Origin: DATLMR01 sp964615905
GTDB lineage: Bacteria > Acidobacteriota > Blastocatellia > UBA7656
Direction of reading: 5' to 3'
Length of the DNA stretch: 64,000 bases
Assembly: GCA_964615905.1 (NCBI GenBank)
Contig: CAZTUB010000005.1
Coordinates: forward strand, 62,001 to 126,000
How positions within the stretch are numbered: position 1 is the stretch's first letter; every line of letters starts with the position of its first letter. The notes below the pieces were generated by a model. That model was not told the DNA's origin. It made no database searches and saw only the letters and a list, made by a program, of their open reading frames with translations. The position numbers and the translations under genes are program-made. This document shows positions 26,743 to 35,428 of the stretch, piece after piece.

Positions 26743-26826
26743 CTGGCAAGTCCAGCCAGGTAATTTCTATCATCGGCTTCCGGCGCGGGTTCCGGCTGAT
26801 TACAATAGAGCAGGAGGAAAATCATA

Positions 26827-27108
26827 ATGAAAGCAATTTGGAACGGCGCTGTGCTGGCCGATAGCGATGACACAGTGGTCGTGGAAGGGAATCAGTACTT
26901 CCCGCCCGACTCGATAAACCGCGAATACTTTCGCGAGAGCGGTACTCACACGACCTGCCCGTGGAAAGGCGAGGCGAGCTACTACGACGTTGTGGTCAAC
27001 GGCGAGTCGAACAAGGATGCGGCGTGGTATTACCCCGCGCCAAAGGACGCGGCTAAAGAGATAAAAGATCACGTTGCGTTCTGGCGGGGCGTGCGGGTAG
27101 AGCAATGA
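26827..27108 (+). CDS. DUF427 family protein
   Basis: 93 aa, full length for this small family. Motifs are VEGNQYFPPDSI, TTCPWKGEASYYDV and AWYYPAPKDAAKEIKDHVAFW. The start is supported by AGGAGG upstream. It is soluble and cytoplasmic, with no established function. It is convergent with the kinase gene on -; a 14-bp hairpin lies between them. Confidence 0.87.
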   Translation: MKAIWNGAVLADSDDTVVVEGNQYFPPDSINREYFRESGTHTTCPWKGEASYYDVVVNGESNKDAAWYYPAPKDAAKEIKDHVAFWRGVRVEQ

Positions 27109-27130
27109 TCGAGTAGCGCTTGATTGTAGA

Positions 27131-27169
27131 TCGGTCGAGGGCATGAGGTGAGCGTATGCCCTCGACCGA
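27131..27169. terminator. Hairpin between convergent genes (possible bidirectional terminator)
   Basis: The 14-bp perfect stem 27131-27144 pairs with 27156-27169 around an 11-nt loop. There is no T-run on either side, so termination would not be of the classic intrinsic type. It sits exactly between the DUF427 stop (+) and the kinase stop (-). Confidence 0.5.
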
Positions 27170-27179
27170 GACAGGCGTT

Positions 27180-28787
27180 TCAGTTCTTCTTCTTAGCTTC
27201 CTTCTTGATAGCGTCGCCGACAGCATCCTTGATCTTACCGAAGAGGCCTTTCTTCTTCTCCTTCTTCTCTTCTTTCTTCTCTTCTTTCTCAGGCTCTTTG
27301 GCTACGACTTTTGGCTCTTCTCTTGGTTGAGGCTTAGGCGGCGGCGCGGTGACAACGGGTTGTGGTTGAGCGGTAGCCGCTGGCGCGCTGCTCTCCGCAA
27401 CCTTTTCCGCGCGACCGCCCCGTGTGCGGCTGGTCTTGCTTGCCTCGGTTGGGGAGGTGTCGGCGGGTGTCGAGCCCGTGTCGAGTTTTGGCGGATTTGT
27501 CGGGTCGGTGACCGCCTGCGCCGGAGCTTGCGACTGCGCGGGCGCAGGGGCGGGCGCGCTTGCCGAGGGCGGCGTAAGGTTTTGAGGCTGCGCGGGCTGA
27601 CTGCCGCCTCCCATAAAGGCGAGCGGCACTCCGAGCAGTGCGAGGATTGCCACGCCCGCTCCCGCGTAATGTTTCCAATTCAGCTTGCTCAGAAGAGAAG
27701 CCTGCGCGGCCTGACCGGCAATGTCATGCGAGGGGGTCCTTATGGTCGGCACGTTTGAAAAATCCATGTAAGGCGCTTGCGCGCCAGTGCCCGCGCCGAG
27801 GCGTGTCTCCTTGGGCTGAGCATCATTAAAGTGAGCGGGAGCGGACGGCTGGTAATTGCCCCCCGCGCCCGGAGCGAGCCGCGTCTCCTTCAAGCCGCCG
27901 GCCGCTGGCGGCTCTCCGAGTCGTGTCGCGGGCGCTACGTAACCGGGGTGCGCTCGTTCCGCGGGGGTCGCGCCCGCGTTTAGCGCGCCGAGCAGCACCG
28001 CGCGAAACTCGCCCGCGCTCTGAAAGCGTGCGGTCGGTCGTTTTGCTAGCGACCGCATAATGGCTTCTTCGATGACCGGAGGGATCGACGCAGTAAATCT
28101 TGTCGGCGGCGGCGGCGCATCCTCGATCTGTGATTTCATCAGATCGAATTCGCTCGGACTGCTAAACGGCACGCGACCGGTGAGCATCTCGTAGAGCAAT
28201 ATGCCTAGCGAATAGATGTCGGAACTCGCGCCTGTCTCTTCGCCGCGAACCTGCTCAGGAGACATGTACTCGATGGTGCCGACGATGTTGCCCTGCCGCG
28301 TCATTCGCGCGGTCCCAAGCACGCGGGCGATTCCAAAGTCCATCACCTTGATGGTCCCTGTCTCGGTCAGCATCATGTTGGCGGGCTTTACGTCCCGGTG
28401 AATTATGCCGAGCTTGTGCGCGTGGTCGATACCTTCGAGCGCCTGGCAGAAGAGCGTGACCGCGCGCTCCCACCCAATCGCGCCGTTTCTTCTTATCACG
28501 TCGTCGAGCGTCTGGCCGCGCACGAATTCGAGCACCATGAAGAAGTCTTCGCCCTGGCGGAAGAAGCTGTGAAGCGTTGCGATATTGGGATGGTTGAGCT
28601 TGGCCAAGGTGACGGCCTCGGAGCGGAAGCGCTCGACGACCTGGGGCTGGCTGGCAAGCTCAGGCCGCAGCATCTTTATCGCCACCTCGCGTTCGAGCAT
28701 GAGGTCTACGCCTTTGAATACGGCCCCCATCCCGCCTTCGCCTATCTTCTCCGTGATCTTATAACTTCCTACTACATTGCCGATCAT
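27180..28787 (-). CDS. Transmembrane eukaryote-like Ser/Thr protein kinase
   Basis: 535 aa. The kinase domain is ~8-265: P-loop GEGGMGAVFKG, catalytic Lys38 in VAIKML, HRDVKPANMML with Asp132, DFG (150-152) and MSPEQ in the activation segment. A Pro/Ala-rich linker follows with three ATRLG/ETRL-type motifs (Thr near 288, 302 and 328), then one transmembrane helix (~374-392), a Pro/Ala-rich stretch, and an extracytoplasmic tail very rich in Lys/Glu (EEKKEEKKEKKKG). All catalytic residues are intact, so it should be active. The first 197 bp of coding DNA are identical to the kinase at 31422. An AGGAGG ribosome-binding site precedes the ATG. Confidence 0.88.
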   Translation of the reverse strand: MIGNVVGSYKITEKIGEGGMGAVFKGVDLMLEREVAIKMLRPELASQPQVVERFRSEAVTLAKLNHPNIATLHSFFRQGEDFFMVLEFVRGQTLDDVIRRNGAIGWERAVTLFCQALEGIDHAHKLGIIHRDVKPANMMLTETGTIKVMDFGIARVLGTARMTRQGNIVGTIEYMSPEQVRGEETGASSDIYSLGILLYEMLTGRVPFSSPSEFDLMKSQIEDAPPPPTRFTASIPPVIEEAIMRSLAKRPTARFQSAGEFRAVLLGALNAGATPAERAHPGYVAPATRLGEPPAAGGLKETRLAPGAGGNYQPSAPAHFNDAQPKETRLGAGTGAQAPYMDFSNVPTIRTPSHDIAGQAAQASLLSKLNWKHYAGAGVAILALLGVPLAFMGGGSQPAQPQNLTPPSASAPAPAPAQSQAPAQAVTDPTNPPKLDTGSTPADTSPTEASKTSRTRGGRAEKVAESSAPAATAQPQPVVTAPPPKPQPREEPKVVAKEPEKEEKKEEKKEKKKGLFGKIKDAVGDAIKKEAKKKN

Positions 28788-28823
28788 ATTTTATCCTCCT
28801 ACTCGCGCGCGGCGATTTATACC

Positions 28824-29960
28824 CTAGTTGTAACTCTGGATCAAACTGATTATTAGGTTCGATTCCGCCTTCTTGCGTGTCGCGGGCGCGAAGTTATAAG
28901 TCTTTGACTTGTCCTTCGCCTTCTGTTGCTCCGGTTCTCTAAAGACCTTCAGATGAAAAGCGCCAAGCTCTGAGCCGACAAACCCGTTCAGCTTCGCCTC
29001 TTTTATCTTCGTATCTTCCGCTTCAAAAGTATGGTTGCCGTCTTTTGCCTTGAATGTCACGGCAGCCTTTGTGACAAAGAGCGAGCCCTCGCAGTAAGTC
29101 TTAAAGAAGCCGTCGTGATCGTGATAAACATAAAAGACCGCGGACCCGCCGCGATCAAGCGCGGCGCGCATGGACTGTTCGGCCGAAAAGATATCTTGAT
29201 TGCCGTACAACTGCGCAAACCCCATCAATTGATACGCAGTCGGTCTTGCCGAGTCCATCCTGACCGCTTCTTGAAGCAGACGAATGGCGCGATGAGAGTC
29301 GCTTGCCTGCATCGCGGCGACCGACTGGTCTGTCAGATCATCATAATCGGGAGTGTTGGCCGAGGCAACTCTCGACGCAGAGCTTGACGGTGCGGTCGTA
29401 GCTTTTTCCGAGATCGCGCCGAGGAGCGAGCGGTTGCCGCCAGCGGCGGTGATCTCGCGTGCGATCTCAGGCGTCATAGAAAAACTGACGCCTCGCACTT
29501 CGACAAACTGCTCGACGCGCGCGACGGGGACGCCGCTTTGCAAGAGCGTGATGACCTCGTTCTTTCCGAGCGGCGGCCCGGCGGGCACTGCCGCCGAATT
29601 CCGCCCCGCGCTGTTCGAGCTGGCCGGGCGCGACGAGGTTGAAACCGGCGTCGCCGGGCGGTAATTGGCATGGATGGCAGCTATAAGCTCCGGCCGCGCG
29701 CCTGCTTGCTGGAACTCGGATTCGATTGAAGGGGTCATTTGAAAATCGACCCCGCGCTGCTCGATGGCCTGGACGACCTCCTGCGTGGACAGAGCGTTCA
29801 GGCGCACAACTTTCAAAAGCCGCTCCTTGTCATAAGGATTTTTCCGCGCCTGCATCTCGGCTGTTGCGAAACCGAATGAAGCGACTAATATCGCGGTCGC
29901 AAGGAATGTGACCGCGCGGGCGAGCCGGGCTTTTTTGTGGTCTTCAAACTCTCTTTTCAT
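28824..29960 (-). CDS. Membrane-anchored or secreted protein with duplicated helical repeat and TPR, unknown function
   Basis: 378 aa. An N-terminal hydrophobic segment (~14-34) acts as a signal or anchor. Two copies of a ~50-residue motif follow: LNALSTQEVVQAIEQRGVDF with MTPSI and an AG-x-x-PELIAAI end (~50-97), then SGVPVARVEQFVEVRGVSF with MTPEI (~137-185). This repeat recurs in acidobacterial proteins of unknown role. Next come a TPR-like stretch (~205-265; HRAIRLLQEAVRMDSARPTAYQLMG) and a C-terminal beta-rich region that may be PH-like (SLFVTKAAVTFKAKDG). It lies between two kinase genes with an AGGAG Shine-Dalgarno, so a role as kinase partner or substrate is plausible but unproven. 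Confidence 0.75.
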   Translation of the reverse strand: MKREFEDHKKARLARAVTFLATAILVASFGFATAEMQARKNPYDKERLLKVVRLNALSTQEVVQAIEQRGVDFQMTPSIESEFQQAGARPELIAAIHANYRPATPVSTSSRPASSNSAGRNSAAVPAGPPLGKNEVITLLQSGVPVARVEQFVEVRGVSFSMTPEIAREITAAGGNRSLLGAISEKATTAPSSSASRVASANTPDYDDLTDQSVAAMQASDSHRAIRLLQEAVRMDSARPTAYQLMGFAQLYGNQDIFSAEQSMRAALDRGGSAVFYVYHDHDGFFKTYCEGSLFVTKAAVTFKAKDGNHTFEAEDTKIKEAKLNGFVGSELGAFHLKVFREPEQQKAKDKSKTYNFAPATRKKAESNLIISLIQSYN

Positions 29961-29988
29961 GAACGAATCTCCTGCCCCTGCTGACGAA

Positions 29989-31422
29989 TTACTGATCGAG
30001 CAGCCTCCTTGCCTCTTCGCGTTTTCGCGCTCGCTCGCGCGCCGCAGTGTCTGTTTCCTTGCGCGTAACCTTAGGCTGCTGCTTTGGCTGGTTTACGGCC
30101 TCGCGCGGACGGGCGATGTTGTCGGAAGGTACGTTGACCGCCTCGGCCGGTTGCACCTTGGTCTGGCCCGGAAGCGGCTCGGCCACGGGCGCGGGTGGGG
30201 CGGGCGTATCCGCCTGTTTTTGCGCGGGCGCTGCGGCAGCCGGTTGTATAATTGTGGCTGGCGCATCGACGGCTTCGCCTTTCTTTCCCCCCACAAGCGC
30301 GAACCCAAGCCCGATGACCGCGACCAGAACGACCGCCGCCGCCGCATAATGCATCCAGTTGAGCTTTGATAAAGGCGAGCCTTGCGCGGACGGCTGAGCG
30401 TTGCCGTATTGAGCCGCGTTGTAATAAGCCGGGGCTGGCTGAGCGCCCGCAACGGAGCCGAGCCGCGTGGCAGGCGCTTCGTCCTGAGCGTTTGCGGCTC
30501 CGAGCCTCGTCTCTTTTAGCGCCGCAGGGTTTGTTGAAACGCCTTGGCCGAGCCTTGTCGGCGGAACGGCCGGGCGTCTCTCTTCAAACTGTTTGTCGAC
30601 GGGGCTCGTGGCAAGGCTTTTTTGAAGCGCATCGCGAAACTCGCTCGCGGTCTGAAACCGCGCGGCAGGGTTCTTTGCGAGCGCGCGCATTATAGCGTCT
30701 TCGACCGCTTCGGGTATCTGCGGCGCGAACGATCTTGGCGGCGGCGGCGCTTCTTGAATCTGCGCCATCATCAAGCCGAACTCCGTGTCGCTCGCAAACG
30801 GCACGCGGCCCGTCACCATCTCGTAAAGCAGAATACCGGCCGAGTATATGTCTGACCTCGCATCGGACTCGTTCCCTTGGATCGCCTCGGGAGACATGTA
30901 CTCGATGGTGCCGACGATATTGCCCTGCCGCGTCATCCGCGCGGAGCCGAGCATACGCGCGATGCCGAAATCCATCACCTTGATCGAGCCGTCCTCGCGC
31001 ATCAACATTATGTTGGCGGGCTTGATGTCGCGATGGACGATGCCGAGCTTGTGGGCGCGGCCTATGCCTTCGAGCGCCTGGCAGAAGAGCGAGATCGCGT
31101 GGCCGCATTCCATAGCGCCGGTTCTGCGGACGAGGCTGTCGAGCGTCTCGCCCTCGACATACTCCATCACCATAAAGAAGTCTTCGCCCTGTCTTATAAA
31201 GCTGTAGAGAGTGGCGATGTTAGGGTGGTTGAGCTTGGCCAAGGTGACGGCCTCGGAGCGGAAGCGCTCGACGACCTGGGGCTGGCTGGCAAGCTCAGGC
31301 CGCAGCATCTTTATCGCCACCTCGCGTTCGAGCATGAGGTCTACGCCTTTGAATACGGCCCCCATCCCGCCTTCGCCTATCTTCTCCGTGATCTTATAAC
31401 TTCCTACTACATTGCCGATCAT
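29989..31422 (-). CDS. Transmembrane eukaryote-like Ser/Thr protein kinase, paralogue of the 28787 kinase
   Basis: 477 aa. The kinase domain (~8-268) has intact GEGGMGAVFKG, Lys38, HRDIKPANIML (Asp132), DFG (151-153) and MSPEA. The juxtamembrane linker carries three TRLG motifs (Thr 289, 305, 319). One transmembrane helix (~357-378) is followed by a Pro/Ala/Gln-rich tail ending in a basic, coiled-coil-like stretch. The start codon overlaps the stop of the phosphatase gene upstream (ATGA, 31419-31422), with GGAGG before it. This is translational coupling of kinase and phosphatase, a common arrangement for opposing enzymes acting on the same targets. Confidence 0.88.
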   Translation of the reverse strand: MIGNVVGSYKITEKIGEGGMGAVFKGVDLMLEREVAIKMLRPELASQPQVVERFRSEAVTLAKLNHPNIATLYSFIRQGEDFFMVMEYVEGETLDSLVRRTGAMECGHAISLFCQALEGIGRAHKLGIVHRDIKPANIMLMREDGSIKVMDFGIARMLGSARMTRQGNIVGTIEYMSPEAIQGNESDARSDIYSAGILLYEMVTGRVPFASDTEFGLMMAQIQEAPPPPRSFAPQIPEAVEDAIMRALAKNPAARFQTASEFRDALQKSLATSPVDKQFEERRPAVPPTRLGQGVSTNPAALKETRLGAANAQDEAPATRLGSVAGAQPAPAYYNAAQYGNAQPSAQGSPLSKLNWMHYAAAAVVLVAVIGLGFALVGGKKGEAVDAPATIIQPAAAAPAQKQADTPAPPAPVAEPLPGQTKVQPAEAVNVPSDNIARPREAVNQPKQQPKVTRKETDTAARERARKREEARRLLDQ

Positions 31423-32288
31423 CTTAACCCCTCCACTTCACGGGTTTCAGGAACAGGTCGCTCATTTTCGGGCGCGAGGCTCAGGATGCCGACCGTTATG
31501 TTGTCGTGGCCGCCTCGCTCTTTCGCCACATTGACCAGATGCTCGCACGCCCGCTGCGGGTGATAATTCAAGACCGCATCTTTTAGCTCCGCGTCTTCTA
31601 CGAGGTCGTACAACCCGTCGGAGCAGAGCAGAAAGCGGTCGCCCGTTTTGACAGGGAAGGGCTCTTCCCACGTAGCCACGTCGATGTCGGACTGCGTGCC
31701 CATGGCGCGCAGTATCACATTTTTGTCCGGGTGATACCGCGCCTGCTCCTGGGTGATCCAGCCGCGCTTGACCATCTCCATAACCGCCGAGTGGTCTTCG
31801 GTCATCACGTAAATCTCGCCCTCGCGCACGAGGTATATGCGGCTGTCGCCGACGTGCGCGGCTATCGCGGAGTTGTTGAGCAGCACGAGCGCCGTGCAGG
31901 TCGTCCCCATCCCGCTCAACTCCTCGTTGTCCTGAGAAGCGTTGTGAATAGCCTTGTTCGCTTCTCGAAATGCCCGCTTCAAAGCCTGTGTGGGGTCGTT
32001 GCCGTCCGAATAATAGATGTCGCTTACAATATCGACCGCCGTCGAGCTTGCCACCTCTCCAGCGGTGTGGCCGCCCATGCCGTCGGCCACGATAAAGAGC
32101 ACCCCCTTGGTTGCGAGCGTATGCGGGTCGTTGGGGTAGACGTATTTGCCTGAGTCTTCGTTTACCTCGCGCACGCAACCGACATCCGTCTTGAGACCCG
32201 AAATAATATCATATTCGGGCAACAGGCTGCCGGTGGCTGCGTGCTGCCCGTCGTTGCCTGTCTTGTGTCTTTTCAGTAGGTTGAACAT
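31419..32288 (-). CDS. PP2C-family Ser/Thr protein phosphatase
   Basis: 289 aa, a single PP2C/PPM domain. Metal-binding and core motifs are DVGCVREVNEDS, FIVADGMGGHTAGE, GDSRIYLVREGEIYVMTEDHS, FLLCSDGLYDLV and GHDNITVGIL. It needs Mn/Mg and removes phosphate from Ser/Thr. It is soluble, with a short N-terminal extension before the domain. It overlaps the downstream kinase by 4 bp and is almost certainly its antagonist. The upstream kinase gene (33656) ends 87 bp before it. Confidence 0.9.
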   Translation of the reverse strand: MFNLLKRHKTGNDGQHAATGSLLPEYDIISGLKTDVGCVREVNEDSGKYVYPNDPHTLATKGVLFIVADGMGGHTAGEVASSTAVDIVSDIYYSDGNDPTQALKRAFREANKAIHNASQDNEELSGMGTTCTALVLLNNSAIAAHVGDSRIYLVREGEIYVMTEDHSAVMEMVKRGWITQEQARYHPDKNVILRAMGTQSDIDVATWEEPFPVKTGDRFLLCSDGLYDLVEDAELKDAVLNYHPQRACEHLVNVAKERGGHDNITVGILSLAPENERPVPETREVEGLR

Positions 32289-32375
32289 AAAATGATGGCT
32301 CTCTCTGAGGCTCTCCCCGGTTTAGTATAAATAGAGAATGAACATACCATGTGCTCGTCAAAAACTGTGCAGCCG

Positions 32376-33656
32376 TTACTTGCTGCCGGTCGTTTTATCA
32401 AGGTTGAAGGTATAGACTTTACGGTTGTCTGTGACTGAAAAATCTACCTTCTTATCGACGAACCCCTCGCTTTTGAGCGTGAAGTTGATCTGCTCTCCTT
32501 GCGCAGCCTCAAACTTGTAGGGCGTGCTGCCGACCTTCTGGCCGTTGCGATAAACTTCTGCGCGCCCTTCGGCCACGTCTATCGTAAGCGATTTTATCTG
32601 CGCGCCCGGCTGGGCTTTATTCGAAGACCGGTTCTGAGGCGCAATCTGCTGCGTGGCCGGGACGGTCTGCTCGCCGTCTCCGCCCGCGCCGGTTATAAAG
32701 TAAAGGCCGCCCGCTACGGCCAGGACGAGCGCCGCCGCGCCGCCCGCCATCAGCGCTCGCGGGTTGTTGAGAGGCCCCGGCAATGACGGCCCCTTTGCCG
32801 CGAGTCCCGACGGGCCGCCGGGTTGAGGCGCTGCCATCCCTGCCCGCCCGACATCTCTCAACAGGTCGACTGCCGACTGGTATCTTTCCGAGGCGTTCTT
32901 TCTCAGGCACCGCGAGATTATATTCTCGATCTCGCGCGGCGTCGAAGGGATGATCGCCGAAGCGCGCACGAAATCCACTCGCGTGACCTTCTCGTAAAGC
33001 TCGCCTATCGTGTTCGCTTCGAAAGGCAGGTAGCCCGTCACCATCTCGTAAAGCAGCACGCCCAGCGCCCAGATGTCCGAGCGCGCGTCGGCGTACCCGC
33101 CTTTGAGCTGTTCCGGCGACAGGTATTGGAGCGTGCCGATAAAGCCTCCGGCCTGCGTAAGCGCGGGCGACGATCCAGACTTGGCAATGCCGAAGTCGAG
33201 CATCTTTACCTGGCCCGCCGTGCTGATCTTTACGTTGCTCGATTTTATGTCCCTGTGAACAATGCCCTGGCTGTGTGTGTAATTTATGGCGTCGACTATA
33301 GAATGATAGATAGAAAGCGAGGTCGATAGCGGCATGACGCCTCGCCCTCTGATAAGCTCGTCGAGTGTCTGCCCCTCGACGTATTCCATGATTATGCAGG
33401 GGTGTCCCTGGAATTCCAGAAAGTCGTAGAGCGTGGCTATGTTGGGGTGCTGAAGGCTTGCCTGAATCCGCGCTTCGTTATAGAACCGCTCGATAAATTC
33501 GGGAGTGCGGACGCTCTGGCTCAGGACTTTGACTGCGACTATGCGCCCGATCTTCAAGTGTACGGCGCGATAAACCTCGCCCATGCCGCCCGCGCCCAAC
33601 TGGTCTACGAGCCGGTACTCGCCGATGACCGAATTTATAAGTGAAGCTCCGTTCAT
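32376..33656 (-). CDS. Transmembrane Ser/Thr protein kinase with C-terminal PEGA domain
   Basis: 426 aa from ATG 33656; an in-frame TTG at 33665 would add three residues. The kinase domain has GAGGMGEVYRA, VAVKVL, HRDIKSSNVKI, DFG and a YLSPEQ activation segment, all intact. The linker is Gly/Pro-rich and lacks the TRLG motifs of the other two kinases. One transmembrane helix lies near ~297-320 (LMAGGAAALVLAVAGGLYF). The extracytoplasmic end is a PEGA-like beta domain (AEVYRNGQKVGSTPYKFEA), often found on envelope-associated proteins. There is no clear Shine-Dalgarno; instead a strong hairpin lies 10 bp upstream. Confidence 0.87.
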   Translation of the reverse strand: MNGASLINSVIGEYRLVDQLGAGGMGEVYRAVHLKIGRIVAVKVLSQSVRTPEFIERFYNEARIQASLQHPNIATLYDFLEFQGHPCIIMEYVEGQTLDELIRGRGVMPLSTSLSIYHSIVDAINYTHSQGIVHRDIKSSNVKISTAGQVKMLDFGIAKSGSSPALTQAGGFIGTLQYLSPEQLKGGYADARSDIWALGVLLYEMVTGYLPFEANTIGELYEKVTRVDFVRASAIIPSTPREIENIISRCLRKNASERYQSAVDLLRDVGRAGMAAPQPGGPSGLAAKGPSLPGPLNNPRALMAGGAAALVLAVAGGLYFITGAGGDGEQTVPATQQIAPQNRSSNKAQPGAQIKSLTIDVAEGRAEVYRNGQKVGSTPYKFEAAQGEQINFTLKSEGFVDKKVDFSVTDNRKVYTFNLDKTTGSK

Positions 33657-33666
33657 ATGAACCAAA

Positions 33667-33697
33667 GGCGGGATGTCTAACTTCGCGACATCCCGCC
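33667..33697 (-). terminator. Strong hairpin between the FHA-protease and PEGA-kinase genes
   Basis: GGCGGGATGTC (33667-33677) pairs perfectly (11 bp) with 33687-33697 around a 9-nt loop. Read on -, the tail is TTTGGTT, a weak T-run, so it may terminate the FHA-protease transcript. It ends only 10 bp before the kinase ATG, so it could also structure that gene's leader. On the + strand it is followed by TCGTTTT. Confidence 0.6.
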
Positions 33698-33721
33698 TCG
33701 TTTTCGATGTTCAGCGCAAAG

Positions 33722-35428
33722 TTACCTGGATGAGCTGACGCTCATAAGCTCTTTGCCGTAGCGTATGGGTACCGCGAAAGTTATCATCGCATCCGAGCGG
33801 CTGCTGGCAAAGAATATGCCCGTCACGCGCCCGCGATCATCAAAGACAGGCCCGCCCGAATTGCCCGACCCCGTCGAGTTGATCGTCAACTGGTACGCGT
33901 CGCCAAAGGCGCTGTAGGCCGAATCTTTGCCCGCGCTCTCCGAACTGCGAATGATGCGCCCGATATTGCCGACGCTCACGGTCGGGTCGGGCACGATCTT
34001 GACCTTCGATTCGCGGTTAAAGACATCCTGCGATTTGGTGACGCCGTACACGGGAGGGCTGACCGCAGGATAACCCAGCACGATTGCCGCGTCGCCCGGC
34101 TTGATCGCGTCGTAGTTGTCATAAAGCTCAACCTTTGATACCGCTTCAGGAACGTCCACCTTCATCATCGCTACGTCGTGGCGGTCGCTCACGCGAGCCA
34201 GCTTGGCAGGGATGCGCAGGTCGTTTTTGGCAAAGGTTACGTTGAGATAATCGTTGCGGCCTTCAAACCCGCCCTGTAGCTTCTGGCCCGCTTGCTTGGT
34301 CTCGGAAGGGACCCAGTCTTGCGGCGAGCGGATGAGAATGGGGTTGCCCTCATTGTCCAAAGCGATCTGACCGCCCTGCACGACGATTCCGGGCGTGGCG
34401 TCCTGCGGGAACTGGTAGCTCGTGCGCCAGGTGGCGGCGACGTGACGGTTTGTGAGGATAAAGCCGTCGCTTGTGACGGTAAAGCCGGAGCCCGTGTGCT
34501 CGCCGCCTATGGGTCGCCCGCCACGGCTATCCGTAGTCAGGTAAGGCTCGATAGTGTCTTGCGACACCATGACGTAAGCGGCCACGGATTGCCGCCCGTC
34601 CGGTACGATCTGCCGACCCTTGAAGTTATTCGGTATATACATCTGATAGACCTGGCCGCCCGTCGGGGTGTAGATAAGCTTCCAGCCGCACTCGATGTAG
34701 ACAGCCGAGTTCGTATAGTTTTTTACGATGTCTGCGGGCGACATAGGCCCGGCTGCTGCCAGCGCCTCAAGCCTCCCTGATGTCTCGCTTGCCAGCTGCT
34801 TGCTCGAAGAATATTGCATGTACCACAGGACCGCGCCGACCGCCGCGATCACGACCAGCAGCGCGCCCGCGCCGATAATCATGAAATTGCGCGAATCGCT
34901 CTTGCTCTGCGTTATCATGCGCTCGACGGTCGCTTTGCCCGGCCCCTGCTGATAATGCTGCTGCGGGTAGCCCTGCGACGAGCCGTAGCCTTGCGGCACA
35001 GCGGTTTGAGGCACTGTCCCGCCAACGCGAGTCGCGGGCGGGCCGCCCGCCGTCGGGTTGTCGCCCACGCGCGTAGGTTTCACGGCGTTTGCCGGTCGCG
35101 GTTCGAGATCGAACTGGAACTCAGGACCGCCCGCGCCGAACTGCACCATGTCGCCCGGCCCGACCTGTACGGTGCCCACAATCCGCTGCTTGTTGACGAA
35201 CGTGCCGTTGCGGCTGTTGAGGTCTGTCACGTTAAACCGCGTCGGGTCGGCCGGGTCCTGCGATATTCGCGCGTGTTGACGCCCGACCAGATCGTCTCTT
35301 TCTGGATCGTATTTGACGGTCGCGGACGTATCCCGCCCGATAATGAGTTCTTTAAAATGTGTGAGCGGAAACTCTTCGACCTGTCCGGCCTTCGACCCGC
35401 TAATATGCCTGAGAACTATACGCTCCAT
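33722..35428 (-). CDS. FHA domain, transmembrane helix and trypsin-like serine protease
   Basis: 568 aa. ATG 35428 is chosen because GGAGG lies 6 nt before it; ATG 35440 would add four residues. The order is an N-terminal FHA domain (~1-110; IGRDTSATV, GRQHARIS, DLNSRNGTFVN, all phosphothreonine-binding landmarks), a linker with two TRVG motifs (Thr 119 and 133), a Gly/Gln/Tyr-rich part, a transmembrane helix (~182-204), then a trypsin-like protease with His329 (TNRHVAA), Asp418 (HDVAMMKVD) and Ser524 (GSGNSGGP). The triad looks complete. No PDZ domain is visible, unlike HtrA. It probably links kinase signalling to envelope proteolysis (inference from domains and neighbours). Confidence 0.87.
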   Translation of the reverse strand: MERIVLRHISGSKAGQVEEFPLTHFKELIIGRDTSATVKYDPERDDLVGRQHARISQDPADPTRFNVTDLNSRNGTFVNKQRIVGTVQVGPGDMVQFGAGGPEFQFDLEPRPANAVKPTRVGDNPTAGGPPATRVGGTVPQTAVPQGYGSSQGYPQQHYQQGPGKATVERMITQSKSDSRNFMIIGAGALLVVIAAVGAVLWYMQYSSSKQLASETSGRLEALAAAGPMSPADIVKNYTNSAVYIECGWKLIYTPTGGQVYQMYIPNNFKGRQIVPDGRQSVAAYVMVSQDTIEPYLTTDSRGGRPIGGEHTGSGFTVTSDGFILTNRHVAATWRTSYQFPQDATPGIVVQGGQIALDNEGNPILIRSPQDWVPSETKQAGQKLQGGFEGRNDYLNVTFAKNDLRIPAKLARVSDRHDVAMMKVDVPEAVSKVELYDNYDAIKPGDAAIVLGYPAVSPPVYGVTKSQDVFNRESKVKIVPDPTVSVGNIGRIIRSSESAGKDSAYSAFGDAYQLTINSTGSGNSGGPVFDDRGRVTGIFFASSRSDAMITFAVPIRYGKELMSVSSSR

